DNA of 17,856 nucleotides from Discostella pseudostelligera (taxonomy: Eukaryota; Bacillariophyta; Thalassiosirophyceae; Thalassiosirales; Thalassiosiraceae): positions 1 through 17,856 of the forward strand of contig JALLBK010000373.1 of the NCBI GenBank assembly GCA_036940085.1, read 5' to 3'. Each line of letters starts with the position of its first letter. The first letter of the stretch is position 1. The notes beneath the pieces were generated by a model. It made no database searches and was not told the origin of the DNA. It worked only from the letters and a program-made list of their open reading frames with translations. Position numbers and translations under genes: made by a program. Positions 1 through 9,092 of the stretch are shown in pieces.

Positions 1-379
1 AAGGAACAACAGTTCATCGGGATACACCGCCATGGATTCTTTAGGGACCCACACATCTTTAATGTAGAACCTAACCTAATAATGCTATGATGATGGTGTC
101 CTTTTTGTCGTCAGTTACGACCCGGGTGGCGGAGTCGCCGGACAGACTGATTTGAGACTGTCTGCCACGTGGCATCTTCTCATTTTGGATTACTCAGGTT
201 AGAAAATTGCGGGGGAAATATACATACGGTGGAGCTGGTACATTTTATGATCGTACTGATTCCAAAATACATTCTTTTGAATTAAACTTCCTACCGGTTC
301 CGTGAGTGGTACGACCGACAAAATTGGCAATGCACTATGGGAGGAAGTCGACCCACAATAGCCCCTAATTCACATCACA
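1..379. other. Upstream region of the HMG-box gene, left window edge
   Basis: No gene can be supported here. On the minus strand an ATG at 33-31 (ATGGCG context) begins eleven sense codons, M-A-V-Y-P-D-E-L-L-F-L, that run off the left edge, so a divergent gene could start here; the stretch is too short to judge. The plus strand is also open from base 1 to a TGA at 88-90, equally unsupported. The rest is non-coding in appearance and holds a G-box palindrome at 164-173. Confidence 0.4.
164..173. promoter_or_regulatory. G-box palindrome GCCACGTGGC
   Basis: A perfect 10-bp palindrome with a CACGTG core, about 390 bp upstream of the HMG-box gene start. CACGTG is the classic target of bHLH and bZIP factors in plants and fungi. 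That it works here is inference, since a 6-bp core is expected by chance every few kb and no conservation can be shown. Confidence 0.3.
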
Positions 380-487
380 ATGGCGGACGATGAGCTTCTC
401 TATTTCATGGCAAATTGCATGCCATGGTCAAGAAAAGAGAGATGTGCCCCTCGCGAATATGGCTTCGCAATGGATTTCCTGTGCTAG
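380..487 (+). other. Upstream ORF (35 codons) in the leader of the HMG-box gene
   Basis: An ATG at 380 in good context (CACAATGGCG) opens a 35-codon frame starting M-A-D-D-E-L-L-Y-F-M and ending at TAG 485-487, 74 bp before the HMG-box ATG and in another frame. It could be a regulatory uORF, or an alternative first exon whose donor was not recognised. It is shorter than expected for a free gene and nothing in it is recognisable. Confidence 0.3.
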
Positions 488-561
488 CAATGACGACATA
501 AATAATCAAAATGATATAATGTATCATATCGACTCTCTCCGCCCAACAAAATCTCTTTACA

Positions 562-2066
562 ATGATGGCTAATCCTGACGCCGCACCGATCAGTAGCACT
601 GGAACCGGCCGTGGCTGGGCATTGGATAATGCTGATGCAACCGATCGAATCAAGCCGCGGAGGCCATATACTCCGTACAATCTGTTTTACTTGTTGGAGC
701 GTGAACTGGTTGTCCAAGGGGGTGAGCCATCGTCGGTCAAGGAAATGGCAATCGAAAAGGAGAGCATGGTCGCTGAACTGGGAGGCAAGAGGCCAGAAGA
801 AGATATACCCATTCCTTCACGGTACAAGAACGTAGTGCTTTTGCCAAAGTGGTACGAACCAAATCTTAAGGAGAAGCGTAAGCACCGAAAGACGCACGGC
901 AAGGTTAGTGTATTGCGAACCATATTTCACAGGAGTGATTTGTCTCGAATAAAGCCACATTGCAAACCTTACTCATTTTCTATCGATACTAGATCTCTTT
1001 CAAGGACCTCACTGAAATTATCTCCAAAAATTGGGCAACGATTGATGCGGAGACCAAGGAATACTGCACGCGCGTGTCGGACATAGGCCGAAAACGTTAC
1101 AAGGAGGCAATAACTCGCTACAATGCCTCTCAGAAGATCATCATGTTGAAAAAAGAACGGGCTGCCATAGAGAGTGCGAAGGAGCAGAAAAAGAAGCCAT
1201 CCCCAAAAGTTGAATGCGATAGTCCACCAAGGCTTCGAAAAGGAAAAGGTAATCCCACGACACCTGATCGAATCCTATCGCTTCATGCCCCCATCGTCAC
1301 ACCTCCTCATTCAGGGCAAAATACGAATACCTACAGCCCTCACGTCCCTAGCACTCCTGCTTCCTTTTACCACTATGGTCCTCCGCCGCCGATGCCACCG
1401 CCGATGCCGCGTTCTGTGCCGCAGTCGCAACCCCAGTCTCATCCTCATTCACATGGCCATATTCCTCACTGGATGCCCATGTATCATCACCACCAGCAAC
1501 ATATGCAACAATCCCAGCAACATCATCAGCCTCATCCATATGTTTATCATCATGCACCACCTATACAGATGAACAACAAGTGCAGGCAGCCGGCAATGCA
1601 AATGAAGAACAGTGAAAGAAAACACTACGGTGGACCTACGTTGGAACGTCCAGCTGATGGAGGAGTAGTATTGAATAGGAACCTCAATCGCAGCGTTATA
1701 CATGAAGGAACACCTCTTGGTTGCAGGAGCTGTTCTCCTCCCGCAGAGCAAGGTAGTATGACACACGATGAGGCGATGCGAATATGCACGTTGATGGGGT
1801 CTCCTGGTAAAATAGGTTTCCAATACACACCGGCGAATGATCTTCTCCAGAACGTGCTGAGCTTTGATTTTGTGGATAATCATAGTCTCTCCACCGACCA
1901 CGGAGACATACATAGAAGTGATAGCCTTCTTGATGAAGCCGAAGCCCAAGAGGAAAAGTTCATACATGATCAAGCGTCAAAGAACAACGATAATATATTG
2001 GACTTGAGCGAGTTATTGCCACTGGAGCTGGGTGAAGGGGATGCGTTCTCTGATCTTTTGCTGTGA
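562..2066 (+). CDS. HMG-box DNA-binding protein, 2 exons (471 aa)
   Basis: Exons are 562-903 and 993-2066; the 89-bp intron 904-992 (GTTAGT...CTAG) is phase 0. Joining restores HGK-ISFKDLTEIISKNW, a continuous HMG-box helix. The domain spans about residues 30-155: helix 1 begins RRPYTPYNLFYLLERE, then an insert of about 45 residues carries the basic stretch KEKRKHRKTHGK, and helices 2-3 follow to SDIGRKRYKEAITRY. This insert-bearing layout recurs in diatom HMG proteins. After the box comes a basic region (KKERAAIESAKEQKKK), then a long disordered tail rich in Pro, His, Gln and Met (about residues 230-310), and an acidic, leucine-rich end (ILDLSELLPLELGEG) that resembles an activation domain. 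HMG boxes bind and bend DNA, so a nuclear chromatin or transcription role is likely; targets are unknown. Of two adjacent ATGs (562, 565) the first was chosen. The 3' end faces the transporter gene 153 bp away. Confidence 0.85.
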
Positions 2067-2074
2067 TCCTAGAA

Positions 2075-2086
2075 ATTGACGTCAAT
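2075..2086. promoter_or_regulatory. CRE-type palindrome ATTGACGTCAAT
   Basis: A perfect 12-bp palindrome containing TGACGTCA, the full bZIP (CRE/ATF) consensus. It starts 8 bp after the HMG-box stop codon, in the 153-bp gap between two convergent genes. TGACGT elements are known CO2/cAMP-responsive sites in diatom promoters such as that of a carbonic anhydrase gene of Phaeodactylum. In this 3'-to-3' position it may be an unused match or may act on an antisense transcript. Confidence 0.35.
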
Positions 2087-2219
2087 CGTTTTCCTACACG
2101 TGACCCGTCCAATTATGCAAAATTACCTAAATTATATCACATCTTCAACCAATTGCATTGACGCCTACGTTCTGCCCTCGCACCCGATATCGGAATACAT
2201 AGCTTCTGCAATTTTTTGT

Positions 2220-4918
2220 TCATATTCGTCTCTCCTTGCTTAAGCACGTGGCATTGCTACATTTTTTACGCAAAACATTGGCTGCACATGCTAAGCCGTC
2301 ACCAATCTCATTCAACGCCTCACCAATGAACTGCAAACTTTGTCTTGCCGCACTGGCATCAAAAGACGATGCTTGATTCTCGATACTGAACATACTACTA
2401 TCGCCATCGAACGAAGCGACTTCCTCTATATCCTCGCGAGTGCTTTCGTCGCCTGTGATGCTGCCGTATTTAGCATCCATCGATGACATCGCATAGTCCG
2501 CAAGCTCTCTTTCCATTCGCACTTGGTCAGAAGGAAGTGTCTGGGCAAGGAGAGCCAATTGAATTGCGACAACGCTCCAAAATGTTATAATCTAAGAGCC
2601 ACGAAAAGGAGTTGAGTCATTACTGGCTTCGGGAAGTAGATTCTGCGATTATGCTTCAACAACTATTCTTACCATGAAATTTAAGCCACGCGCTCGATCA
2701 AGGCCAAAAACGCCCATCAAAAGTGTTGTTAAAAGGGAAGGCCCTGCCCCACGAGCAGCTGACACGATTAGGTTGGCTGTCGTCAAGGCAGCTCCTCGTA
2801 ACTCAGGTGGATTAACTGTGGAATTGATTATTAGCTAGATAGCATATTTCTTCATCAAAAGTATCCGTATCAACAGCTTACCATTTATTAAACATGGCCG
2901 GATGTTCACTGATGGCATACTAGCCAAACAACCACCAGCAAATGCATAAAAACAAGGAATCAAACCGGCGTTGTTATACCTCCAATCGTCTAATAAAGCG
3001 AGGAAAGGAAGAATGCCCATCAATGTTGTCAGGGCCATGAAAAGTGGCAAGTACCGTTGATTGGCGCTGCTAGCTAAACTGCCGAGAAAACCTGGGTATT
3101 GCATCAAAGTAAGTGTCAGACGGAAGGAATGAAACAGCATAAAAATTGCAGAGTACTTGTTTTTGTACCTCCAAGGATTCCTCCATGAGCGCAACCCACA
3201 CCAAATACTGCCACGATGAACGTTGCATCGGGAACACTGAGGCCCCTCTCTTGCGATAAGAAGTCGTTCAGGAACACGAACATTACACCCCATGGAATAT
3301 TAGAGAAGAATCCTTGAATCATCAGTATGCGGTTCGATCGATGATTCGTTATACTGGAGACGAATTGAGACCATGTCAATTTCCTTTCATACTTTCCTCC
3401 GCACGCTAGCATTTCCCGGAGAGCCTTCTCTTTCCCTCCTCGCACTGGTTCGCGAACGCATACGATGACTAGAACTGCTAGAATCATTGTCAATATGCCA
3501 GAAGCGTAAAAGGGATGTCTCCATCCAGCACTTGGTCCAGTACAACCGGCATACACCTGCCCGAGTATTATGCCTGATCCCATCATTGCCGTAAATCCCG
3601 AGCTAGCCGAATTTCTATCCTTGTCATCGAACCAATCGCTTAAGAGTGAAAAAACAACTGGTACTGACCCACTCATGCACGATCCTCCAACGAATCTACA
3701 AAGTATCAGCTGAGGATATGTCGTGGCCATTCCCGTTCCAATTGCTGCCATCCCTCCAACTAGGGTTGTGGCTGACATTAAAACCATCCTGCTTGGTACG
3801 ACATCGGATGCAAACCCAATGAATGCCGAGATGGGTAGGCTCAACACAGAACCCGCGAGAGCTAAATTCGATCCAAGGTAAAAGTCACGCGCGTGCGTAT
3901 TCTCCTCATCATATCCAAAGTCATGTGCAGCCTGGGTGAGATTGGGCGCGAGTAAATTCTGTGGTGACCAGAGGAAGAAGAATGCAAGGCTGAGCAGGAA
4001 TGCTTGTGAATGATGATGATGTTGATGGTGCTGGTGCTGTTGGTGGATATTTTGTGATGGGTTCCGATGAAATGTATTGATATCGTTCGATGAAGTGCAG
4101 GAGCCATTATGCGTATCGTCATTATTGTTGTAATGTGCAGGGACCAATGGATTGAATTGAACGGCATAATCTTTTGCATCTACCGATGAACAGCTTTCGT
4201 CGTCAGAATTATCAATTCGAATTTTTTTCGAGTGCGTGTGGTTTTTTCTTCCCCTGGTGTGAGAAGAATGTGCAGGAGTTAATGGTGACATAAATATCTC
4301 TTTTTGATATCCCACAGTCAGCATGAGTGGTGGTGAGCTTGAACCATGGTGGGTTCCCGGAGTGTAAAGTAAGGTAGAGGATATTGTTTCGTCGGCTGTG
4401 ATTCGCAGTTCGATGTTGATTTTTTCCTCTGATGAAGTCTCAAAAATAGATTTTGCACTCATATCCGAAGATGATGATGTCAAAGTCTGCTGCGTTTTAT
4501 TGTATTGTGACTTTGGTTTCGACTGTATTATTTCCCCCCGTCGTAAGTTGTATTTTTTCTGCGTGTTCAGCCCAAATATCGATCGCATATTATGTATGTC
4601 ATCGTCGGCATCAATGCAGTTAGGAGGTGATATGCAAACTCGTGCCAAACTATCCTGAAAATGAATATTTGATGTAACAGCCGTTCTCGCAGAGGCAGAG
4701 AGAGAGTCGTTCCGGATTACTGCTGCACCGTGTAGTTGTTGGTCTGTTTTGAATGACAATGATCGCGCAAGAGGTAAAAATAGATTCGAGTAAATACCAC
4801 CTTCTCTTGAACTGTCCGATGAAGTGGAGGAGAGAGATTGGTATTCCCCTCCGTCGATGCCGTCAAGGATGCCGCTCTGGTGGGTGATAGTATTATCCAA
4901 CATGGACAACAACATCAT
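2220..4918 (-). CDS. Spinster-like (SPNS) major facilitator transporter, 4 exons (824 aa)
   Basis: Exons on the minus strand are 4918-3169, 3091-2882, 2815-2673 and 2591-2220; introns are 77, 66 and 81 bp, all GT-AG, phases 1, 1 and 0. The spliced product has 12 predicted membrane helices from about residue 303 to 715, starting AFLLSLAFFFLWSPQNLLAP. A motif-A-like loop, GFASDVVPSRMVLM, follows TM2. The second exon-exon join creates the Spinster-type NVNPPELRGAALTTANL segment before TM11. Family members export lipids or other organic solutes in symport or antiport; the substrate here is unknown. The first 300 residues are unusual for the family (commonly about 500 aa in total): disordered, Ser/Thr/Asn-rich, ending in a His/Gln run (HQQHQHHQHHHHS) directly before TM1. 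The C-terminal tail of about 110 residues is acidic. The start is the first of two adjacent ATGs; no in-frame ATG lies just upstream in the GC-rich leader. It shares a 424-bp divergent promoter with the sulfotransferase gene. Confidence 0.87.
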
Positions 4919-5342
4919 GCAATGGGAGGCTACTATGGCAGTATGTGGCCATGGTGAACAATGCCGCCGCAGGCCGCCGGCTGCCGCCGCAGGCCGACGC
5001 GCCGACGAGGCTCGCGACTTACTCAGTCACTAGTATCCAATCTTTTGGATCTTATCGTTTTGGATAGATTTGGCTTCAAGTTGGCCGTTTCTATCCACTT
5101 CGGAAATGACTCGAAATGACTCCTCCGCCGGGTAGAGTCATTGTGGCTCTCGTTCCGGACCGGGGAACCGGAACCAACCGGAACAGAGCGACGATGGGAC
5201 CATGACCATGGCAGCCATGTCTGCAGCCATTGCCATTGCCATTGAATGACGGCCGGCACTGGCACTGGATGGCAGGCGATAAACTCATAAATACAAGCCG
5301 CACCGTAGACACTGAATCCGACGCCTTGCGCACTTCATTTCA
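4919..5342. promoter_or_regulatory. Divergent promoter between transporter and sulfotransferase genes
   Basis: A 424-bp gap between two divergent start codons. It holds the GC-rich repeat at 4962-5001, runs of CCATTG and GGCACTGG-type short repeats (about 5226-5272), and a TATA-like CATAAATAC at 5287-5295, some 50 bp before the sulfotransferase ATG. Start sites for either direction cannot be placed from the sequence alone. Confidence 0.5.
4962..5001. repeat. 20-bp GC-rich tandem repeat, two copies
   Basis: TGCCGCCGCAGGCCG occurs at 4962-4976 and again at 4982-4996, giving a 20-bp period. It lies 44-83 bp upstream of the transporter start codon, probably in its 5' leader, and stands out against the AT-richer surroundings. 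Confidence 0.65.
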
Positions 5343-7486
5343 ATGAAGTCTCGATTCGTTCGATTCGCTGCTCCCAGCTACGGCTCTGACAACAAGGCCG
5401 ACGCCGACACCACCATGATAGCACCGCGAGGGGATGGCGCCGCCAGCGGCAGCGGCAATACTGCAGCGCCCGCGTCGACCTCAGAAATTCGTAGACTATC
5501 TATAAGTTCAGCTAATGGAATGGTCAGCGTATTCACTGTTCCGACCGATACTCCATCCCTCGCGTCGGCGTTGGCGCAGTCGGTACGACATCATTCTCGC
5601 ATGGTGGATGGAGAACTGCCCCCACCGATGCCGGAGCAACAGCAGGAAAATATTATGGCGAGCACCAATTATTTAGATAATTTTAGTTCGACGAAGAAGG
5701 CATGGGGATCTTACGTCGCTCAGAGTGGGTCTATGTTATCGTCAGAAAGGCGTCCAAGCCTGGATGATACAGTAATGACCAGCAGTACTCGGGGGGGAAG
5801 AGTGATTGATAGGTCCTCCTTCCAGACACAGCAATTTGAGCAAGTTGAGTCATTCGGCACAAATAATGGTAGCAATCGTGATTTCATTGAAGCATCCGAA
5901 AATGACAACTACACTTCATTTCCAAGACGATCGGCACAAGTTACCGGATATAATCGTTCCTTTAATTCATCAGCACCCGTTGGCGAGGTATCGGGCAGCA
6001 GCAGCTCTGGACGCAGGTCGAATTTCATTACACCTCCACCCTGGGCATCGCATTTGCTCTCTGCCTCAATGCGTCATTCGTCTCAATTGCCGATATCATC
6101 TGAACGCAACAACATGGAATCGCGTCTCGATGCATCCCGTCGAATTTTGACATCGCGTAAAATTCTACGTCGGAATGATTCCTTTCTACGATTTATTGTG
6201 GTTGTGCTATGCTTTGGTCTTTCATTGATGTTTGCAATCTTCTATGGCGAGGGAAAGTTTGGGTTAGCTTTGGCGAACATGGCGTACGAGCTTAAAGTTA
6301 CGCACATGTATGGAACCGCCAACCTTACCGATCCCAATGTGCAAGAAATAGTATCGGGAGAATTGGTCTATCCTGAATGGTGGGATAATCAAATAGGCAT
6401 ACCAAATATGCGAGCGAAGGATATCCAATTCAGTGCCACGTTGGAAAATCATACCGCGGATGTTAGTAAGCCGCGTCCACCGGGTCGAGTAGACACACCA
6501 TTTTTTTGGTTCACTCCAAGAAGTAGAGGGAATGTCATTCGAGCAATCATGGCGAACTGTTTACATCTTGTTGAGGCAAGTGGCTTTGGCAAGGATAGTA
6601 CGCAACCGGTGAGATTTCTCCTCGTTATTGTTGCTTGGTGTCTTCTCTTTCTTATTGAACACTAAATAAATCGCTACGTGGGTTGCCGGATGTTGCCATT
6701 CTCTTCAATCAGTTCCTGCTAGTCCAGGAGCGAGAAGGTAGAAAGTTTGTCAATGTAGACTTGACAACCCCGGAAGGGCTGTCGCGTGCAAAAGAGTTGA
6801 AGTTGGCATCATCGTGAGTGAATATTTGTTGACATATGATATGTTTGTTGAATGAGATATCTCAAGTTCAAATTCGCCATCGAATCAATAGTGGTATCCC
6901 AGATGTCATCATATCAGAAGATATTCATAGCATACTCAACATCTTTGACAGTGACAATCGTGTCATTATGTTTGCCGTCTTTCGTCATCCATTTGACCGA
7001 GCCATGTCTAAATATTACGCGGATATAGCATCCGATCCTGCGGTGGCAGGTATACCATTACAACAATATATTCGATCCGGTGAGAATCGCCTGGAGAATA
7101 ATCATATGACAAGATATCTTTCGGGAAGGTACCATGGGGATTTGCGAGTTGAACATTTGGATATTGCACGGGAGTTTTTGAGACGGAAGTTTGTTGTTGG
7201 ATTGGCTCGCGATATGCCGACCACGGCGGAGATGTTCTTGCGTGTCTTCGGCTGGCGAAATGCCACGGACACTCGCGGATCGGAAGCTTTGGATCAATGC
7301 TCTGATAACATATTTCATGAATTAGCATATAAGGCCAACCCAGCTTTGGAGGAGGGCAGCGAGGGTTGGAAGATGGTCATGGCCAAGAATTGGTTCGATT
7401 TGAAGTTGTATGAATATGCCGAGCACTTGTTTCAGTTACAAGTTGATCATCTGAAACTGAAGAGCTCGATGAAGACTAGAATTTAA
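5343..7486 (+). CDS. Type II membrane sulfotransferase-family protein, 3 exons (653 aa)
   Basis: Exons are 5343-6608, 6713-6813 and 6892-7486; introns of 104 and 78 bp are GT-AG, phases 0 and 2. The second join yields ...LASS-GIPDVIISED in one frame. The acceptor of intron 1 is less certain (AG at 6712 or 6727). Residues 1-279 are disordered and Ser/Asn-rich. One membrane anchor, FIVVVLCFGLSLMFAIFYG, lies near residues 282-300, so the catalytic part would face the Golgi lumen. The sulfotransferase signatures are a 5'-phosphosulfate loop, FFWFTPRSRG (387-396), and a 3'-phosphate motif, FAVFRHPFDRAMSKYY (483-498). Between them FVNVDLTTPEG matches what I know of diatom members. The family moves sulfate from PAPS to sugars, lipids or protein tyrosines; the acceptor is unknown. 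The P-loop reads PRSRG where PRSGG or PKSGT is usual, so activity is not assured. The protein ends at TAA 7484-7486. Confidence 0.83.
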
Positions 7487-7865
7487 GTAGTGCTTAAACG
7501 GATAATAGTTTGTAAACTTAGTATGATGTCTCATCGCCTCCGCAATTATTGTCCCGTAGTATTATGCACTTTATCCTGACCCCCTTCAAAACATGCCATG
7601 TGTCTGACTGTGCTACGTTGAGGTTCGGTAACTAAAATCAACGCCGACCGCCCGCCTCAGCTCGTGGTCCCTTCATTCGTCCAACTCTGGAGCAATTGCC
7701 AATAATACTATCTTAGCGCGAAAATGGCGGGAAGACCAGCCATCACAAAAAGCAAGAGCGAGGGAAGATAGATACTCTAGAGGAGTACGATACAGCAATT
7801 TACAGCGAGCGCAGCCACTCAACACTCAACACTCAACCTCGACATCATGATCATGACCATGAACC
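7487..7865 (+). promoter_or_regulatory. Promoter and leader of the plastid-protein gene
   Basis: A 379-bp stretch holding the 3' region of the sulfotransferase gene and the promoter of the next gene. Visible elements are a CCAAT box at 7699-7703, two E2F-like sites (7716-7733), a 7-bp tandem repeat CACTCAA x3 at 7816-7836, and a cluster of ATGs from 7847 on. No TATA box is clear. Confidence 0.5.
7716..7733. promoter_or_regulatory. Paired E2F/DP-like sites
   Basis: GCGCGAAA (7716-7723, reverse complement TTTCGCGC) and GGCGGGAA (7726-7733, reverse complement TTCCCGCC) lie 2 bp apart and both fit the E2F consensus TTTSSCGC or its TTCCCGCC variant. A CCAAT box sits 13 bp before them. This grouping is typical of S-phase promoters in animals and plants, and the start codon is 132 bp downstream. 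Confidence 0.5.
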
Positions 7866-7933
7866 ATGATCGTATATCGGTATCAGCACCTCATCCTTCC
7901 ATTAACGTTGACGATTATCCTCGCGTCGATTAA
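7847..7933 (+). other. Upstream ORF overlapping the plastid-protein start
   Basis: Three in-frame ATGs (7847, 7853, 7859) open a 28-codon frame that ends at TAA 7931-7933 and overlaps the main coding start at 7866 in another frame. Scanning ribosomes would meet all three before the main ATG, which could hold translation down. Transcription may instead start downstream of 7859. Confidence 0.4.
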
Positions 7934-8789
7934 TCTATGTTCATTCACGTCAGCTTTTGCAGTTAGATCTCGAGAGTGTCGCGGGAAACCATCGGATCTC
8001 CTGCTTCTACCTCTCGGCGGGCACCGAAGCAACAAATTTCTAGATGGTGTCCAATGCCGCTGTGATGGTGCACTCCTATGGTGCAACGTTATGTCGTTCG
8101 TTGCCTCCGCTATAATATTGTATCCTTCTCCTTCGATGGCTTCAATTCAACAAACTTACCCGGTGTCGGGCGCTGGCGCTTGGTCGGGAGCGACATCGGC
8201 TTTGTCGACATCTCCGTCCAGCTCTGTCGCTGACCTAGGCTTGAAGCCCGCCACCGATACTAAGCCACAAATAACGCTCACAGGCAGAATTCAATATGAT
8301 CAGCGTGATATTCTCCGCAAAGCTATTAGGGATCCAATATTACAAGGGCTAGTATATTATCCTGAATTTGCACCAAAGGATCCATCAGCATCAGCCAAAG
8401 TACCAGCTGGGAACGAAGTAACGCAACAAGTAGATTATTTCAATGACGTTCTAATTCTGACGGCCGTGTCTGCATCTCAGCCAGGTGGTCCTATACTCGC
8501 TGGGGCAAAGTTGCCAGTATCATCAATTCGATTCCCATTTTCGTTTCAGATGTACGAAGAAAATTTGTTATCCAGCAGGCCTGGAGTTCGCGAGGCTTGG
8601 GAGGGAGCAGTAAACACAGATGACATAATATTGAGAGCCAGCATATGCCCACGTGATTCTTCTTCATTTCCTTGTGATGATATGGAACGAAAGAAATATG
8701 CTGAGGGTGTAGCCAAACTTATAACCAAGTTACCGGGGTTAAATGAAGGAGACTCAATCCGAGCTCCAGCTTCGTTGGCTTTGCAATGA
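7866..8789 (+). CDS. Plastid-targeted protein of unknown function, probably thylakoid-lumenal (307 aa)
   Basis: A single exon. Residues 4-31 form a signal peptide, YRYQHLILPLTLTIILASIN and onward, ending in FTSAF-AVRS, the diatom plastid motif with its obligatory Phe. A basic, hydroxylated transit stretch follows. A second hydrophobic segment, WCNVMSFVASAIILYPSP, ends at SMA-S near residue 92, shaped like a thylakoid-transfer domain, so the mature protein (about 215 aa) may reach the lumen through the Sec route; no twin arginine is seen. The mature part has a low-complexity linker (Ser/Ala/Thr), then a compact domain from about 135, starting KPQITLTGRIQYDQRDILRK. The stretch VLILTAVSASQPGGPILAGA...PVSSIRFPFSF is faintly like the C-terminal domain of CcmI/CycH cytochrome c assembly proteins, which would suit a lumenal site, but I do not claim homology. 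The start is the fourth ATG of a cluster and the only one giving the signal peptide. Confidence 0.75.
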   Translation: MIVYRYQHLILPLTLTIILASINLCSFTSAFAVRSRECRGKPSDLLLLPLGGHRSNKFLDGVQCRCDGALLWCNVMSFVASAIILYPSPSMASIQQTYPVSGAGAWSGATSALSTSPSSSVADLGLKPATDTKPQITLTGRIQYDQRDILRKAIRDPILQGLVYYPEFAPKDPSASAKVPAGNEVTQQVDYFNDVLILTAVSASQPGGPILAGAKLPVSSIRFPFSFQMYEENLLSSRPGVREAWEGAVNTDDIILRASICPRDSSSFPCDDMERKKYAEGVAKLITKLPGLNEGDSIRAPASLALQ

Positions 8790-9092
8790 GCAATGAGGTG
8801 AAGATGGTATCATGTAATTGCGTTCGTCTCTCGAAGATTTCTAGTGATCAGTTTTCTACAGTCGATAGTAAGTAACTTAATGACTTAATGACAGTCTTCA
8901 GTCCGATCGGATCCACATCATAACGTGTGGTTTTTGTATCCATTCTCAATACTTATCTCCGCTACTTCATGATATTCACTTGCTATCGAAGATGGTTATT
9001 TGATTGCCTACCCCTAACAGCCCATGCATGATGCGTCATTGTTGAGATTCAAAATGTTGCCCCAAATGGATAGTTGTGCATTTCTTATTGAA
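8790..9092. other. Convergent intergenic region
   Basis: 303 bp between two convergent stop codons, so it holds both 3' ends. A small direct repeat, ACTTAATG twice, lies at 8874-8890. No gene, RNA or clear terminator structure is visible. Confidence 0.6.

Noticed and set aside
390..717. Overlapping frames on both strands around the HMG-box start
   Set aside because: They overlap the supported HMG-box exon or its leader and show no protein features. Only the ATG at 380 was kept, as a possible uORF.
1348..1973. Minus-strand frames within HMG exon 2
   Set aside because: They are the antisense of the Pro/His/Gln-rich low-complexity tail and have no independent evidence.
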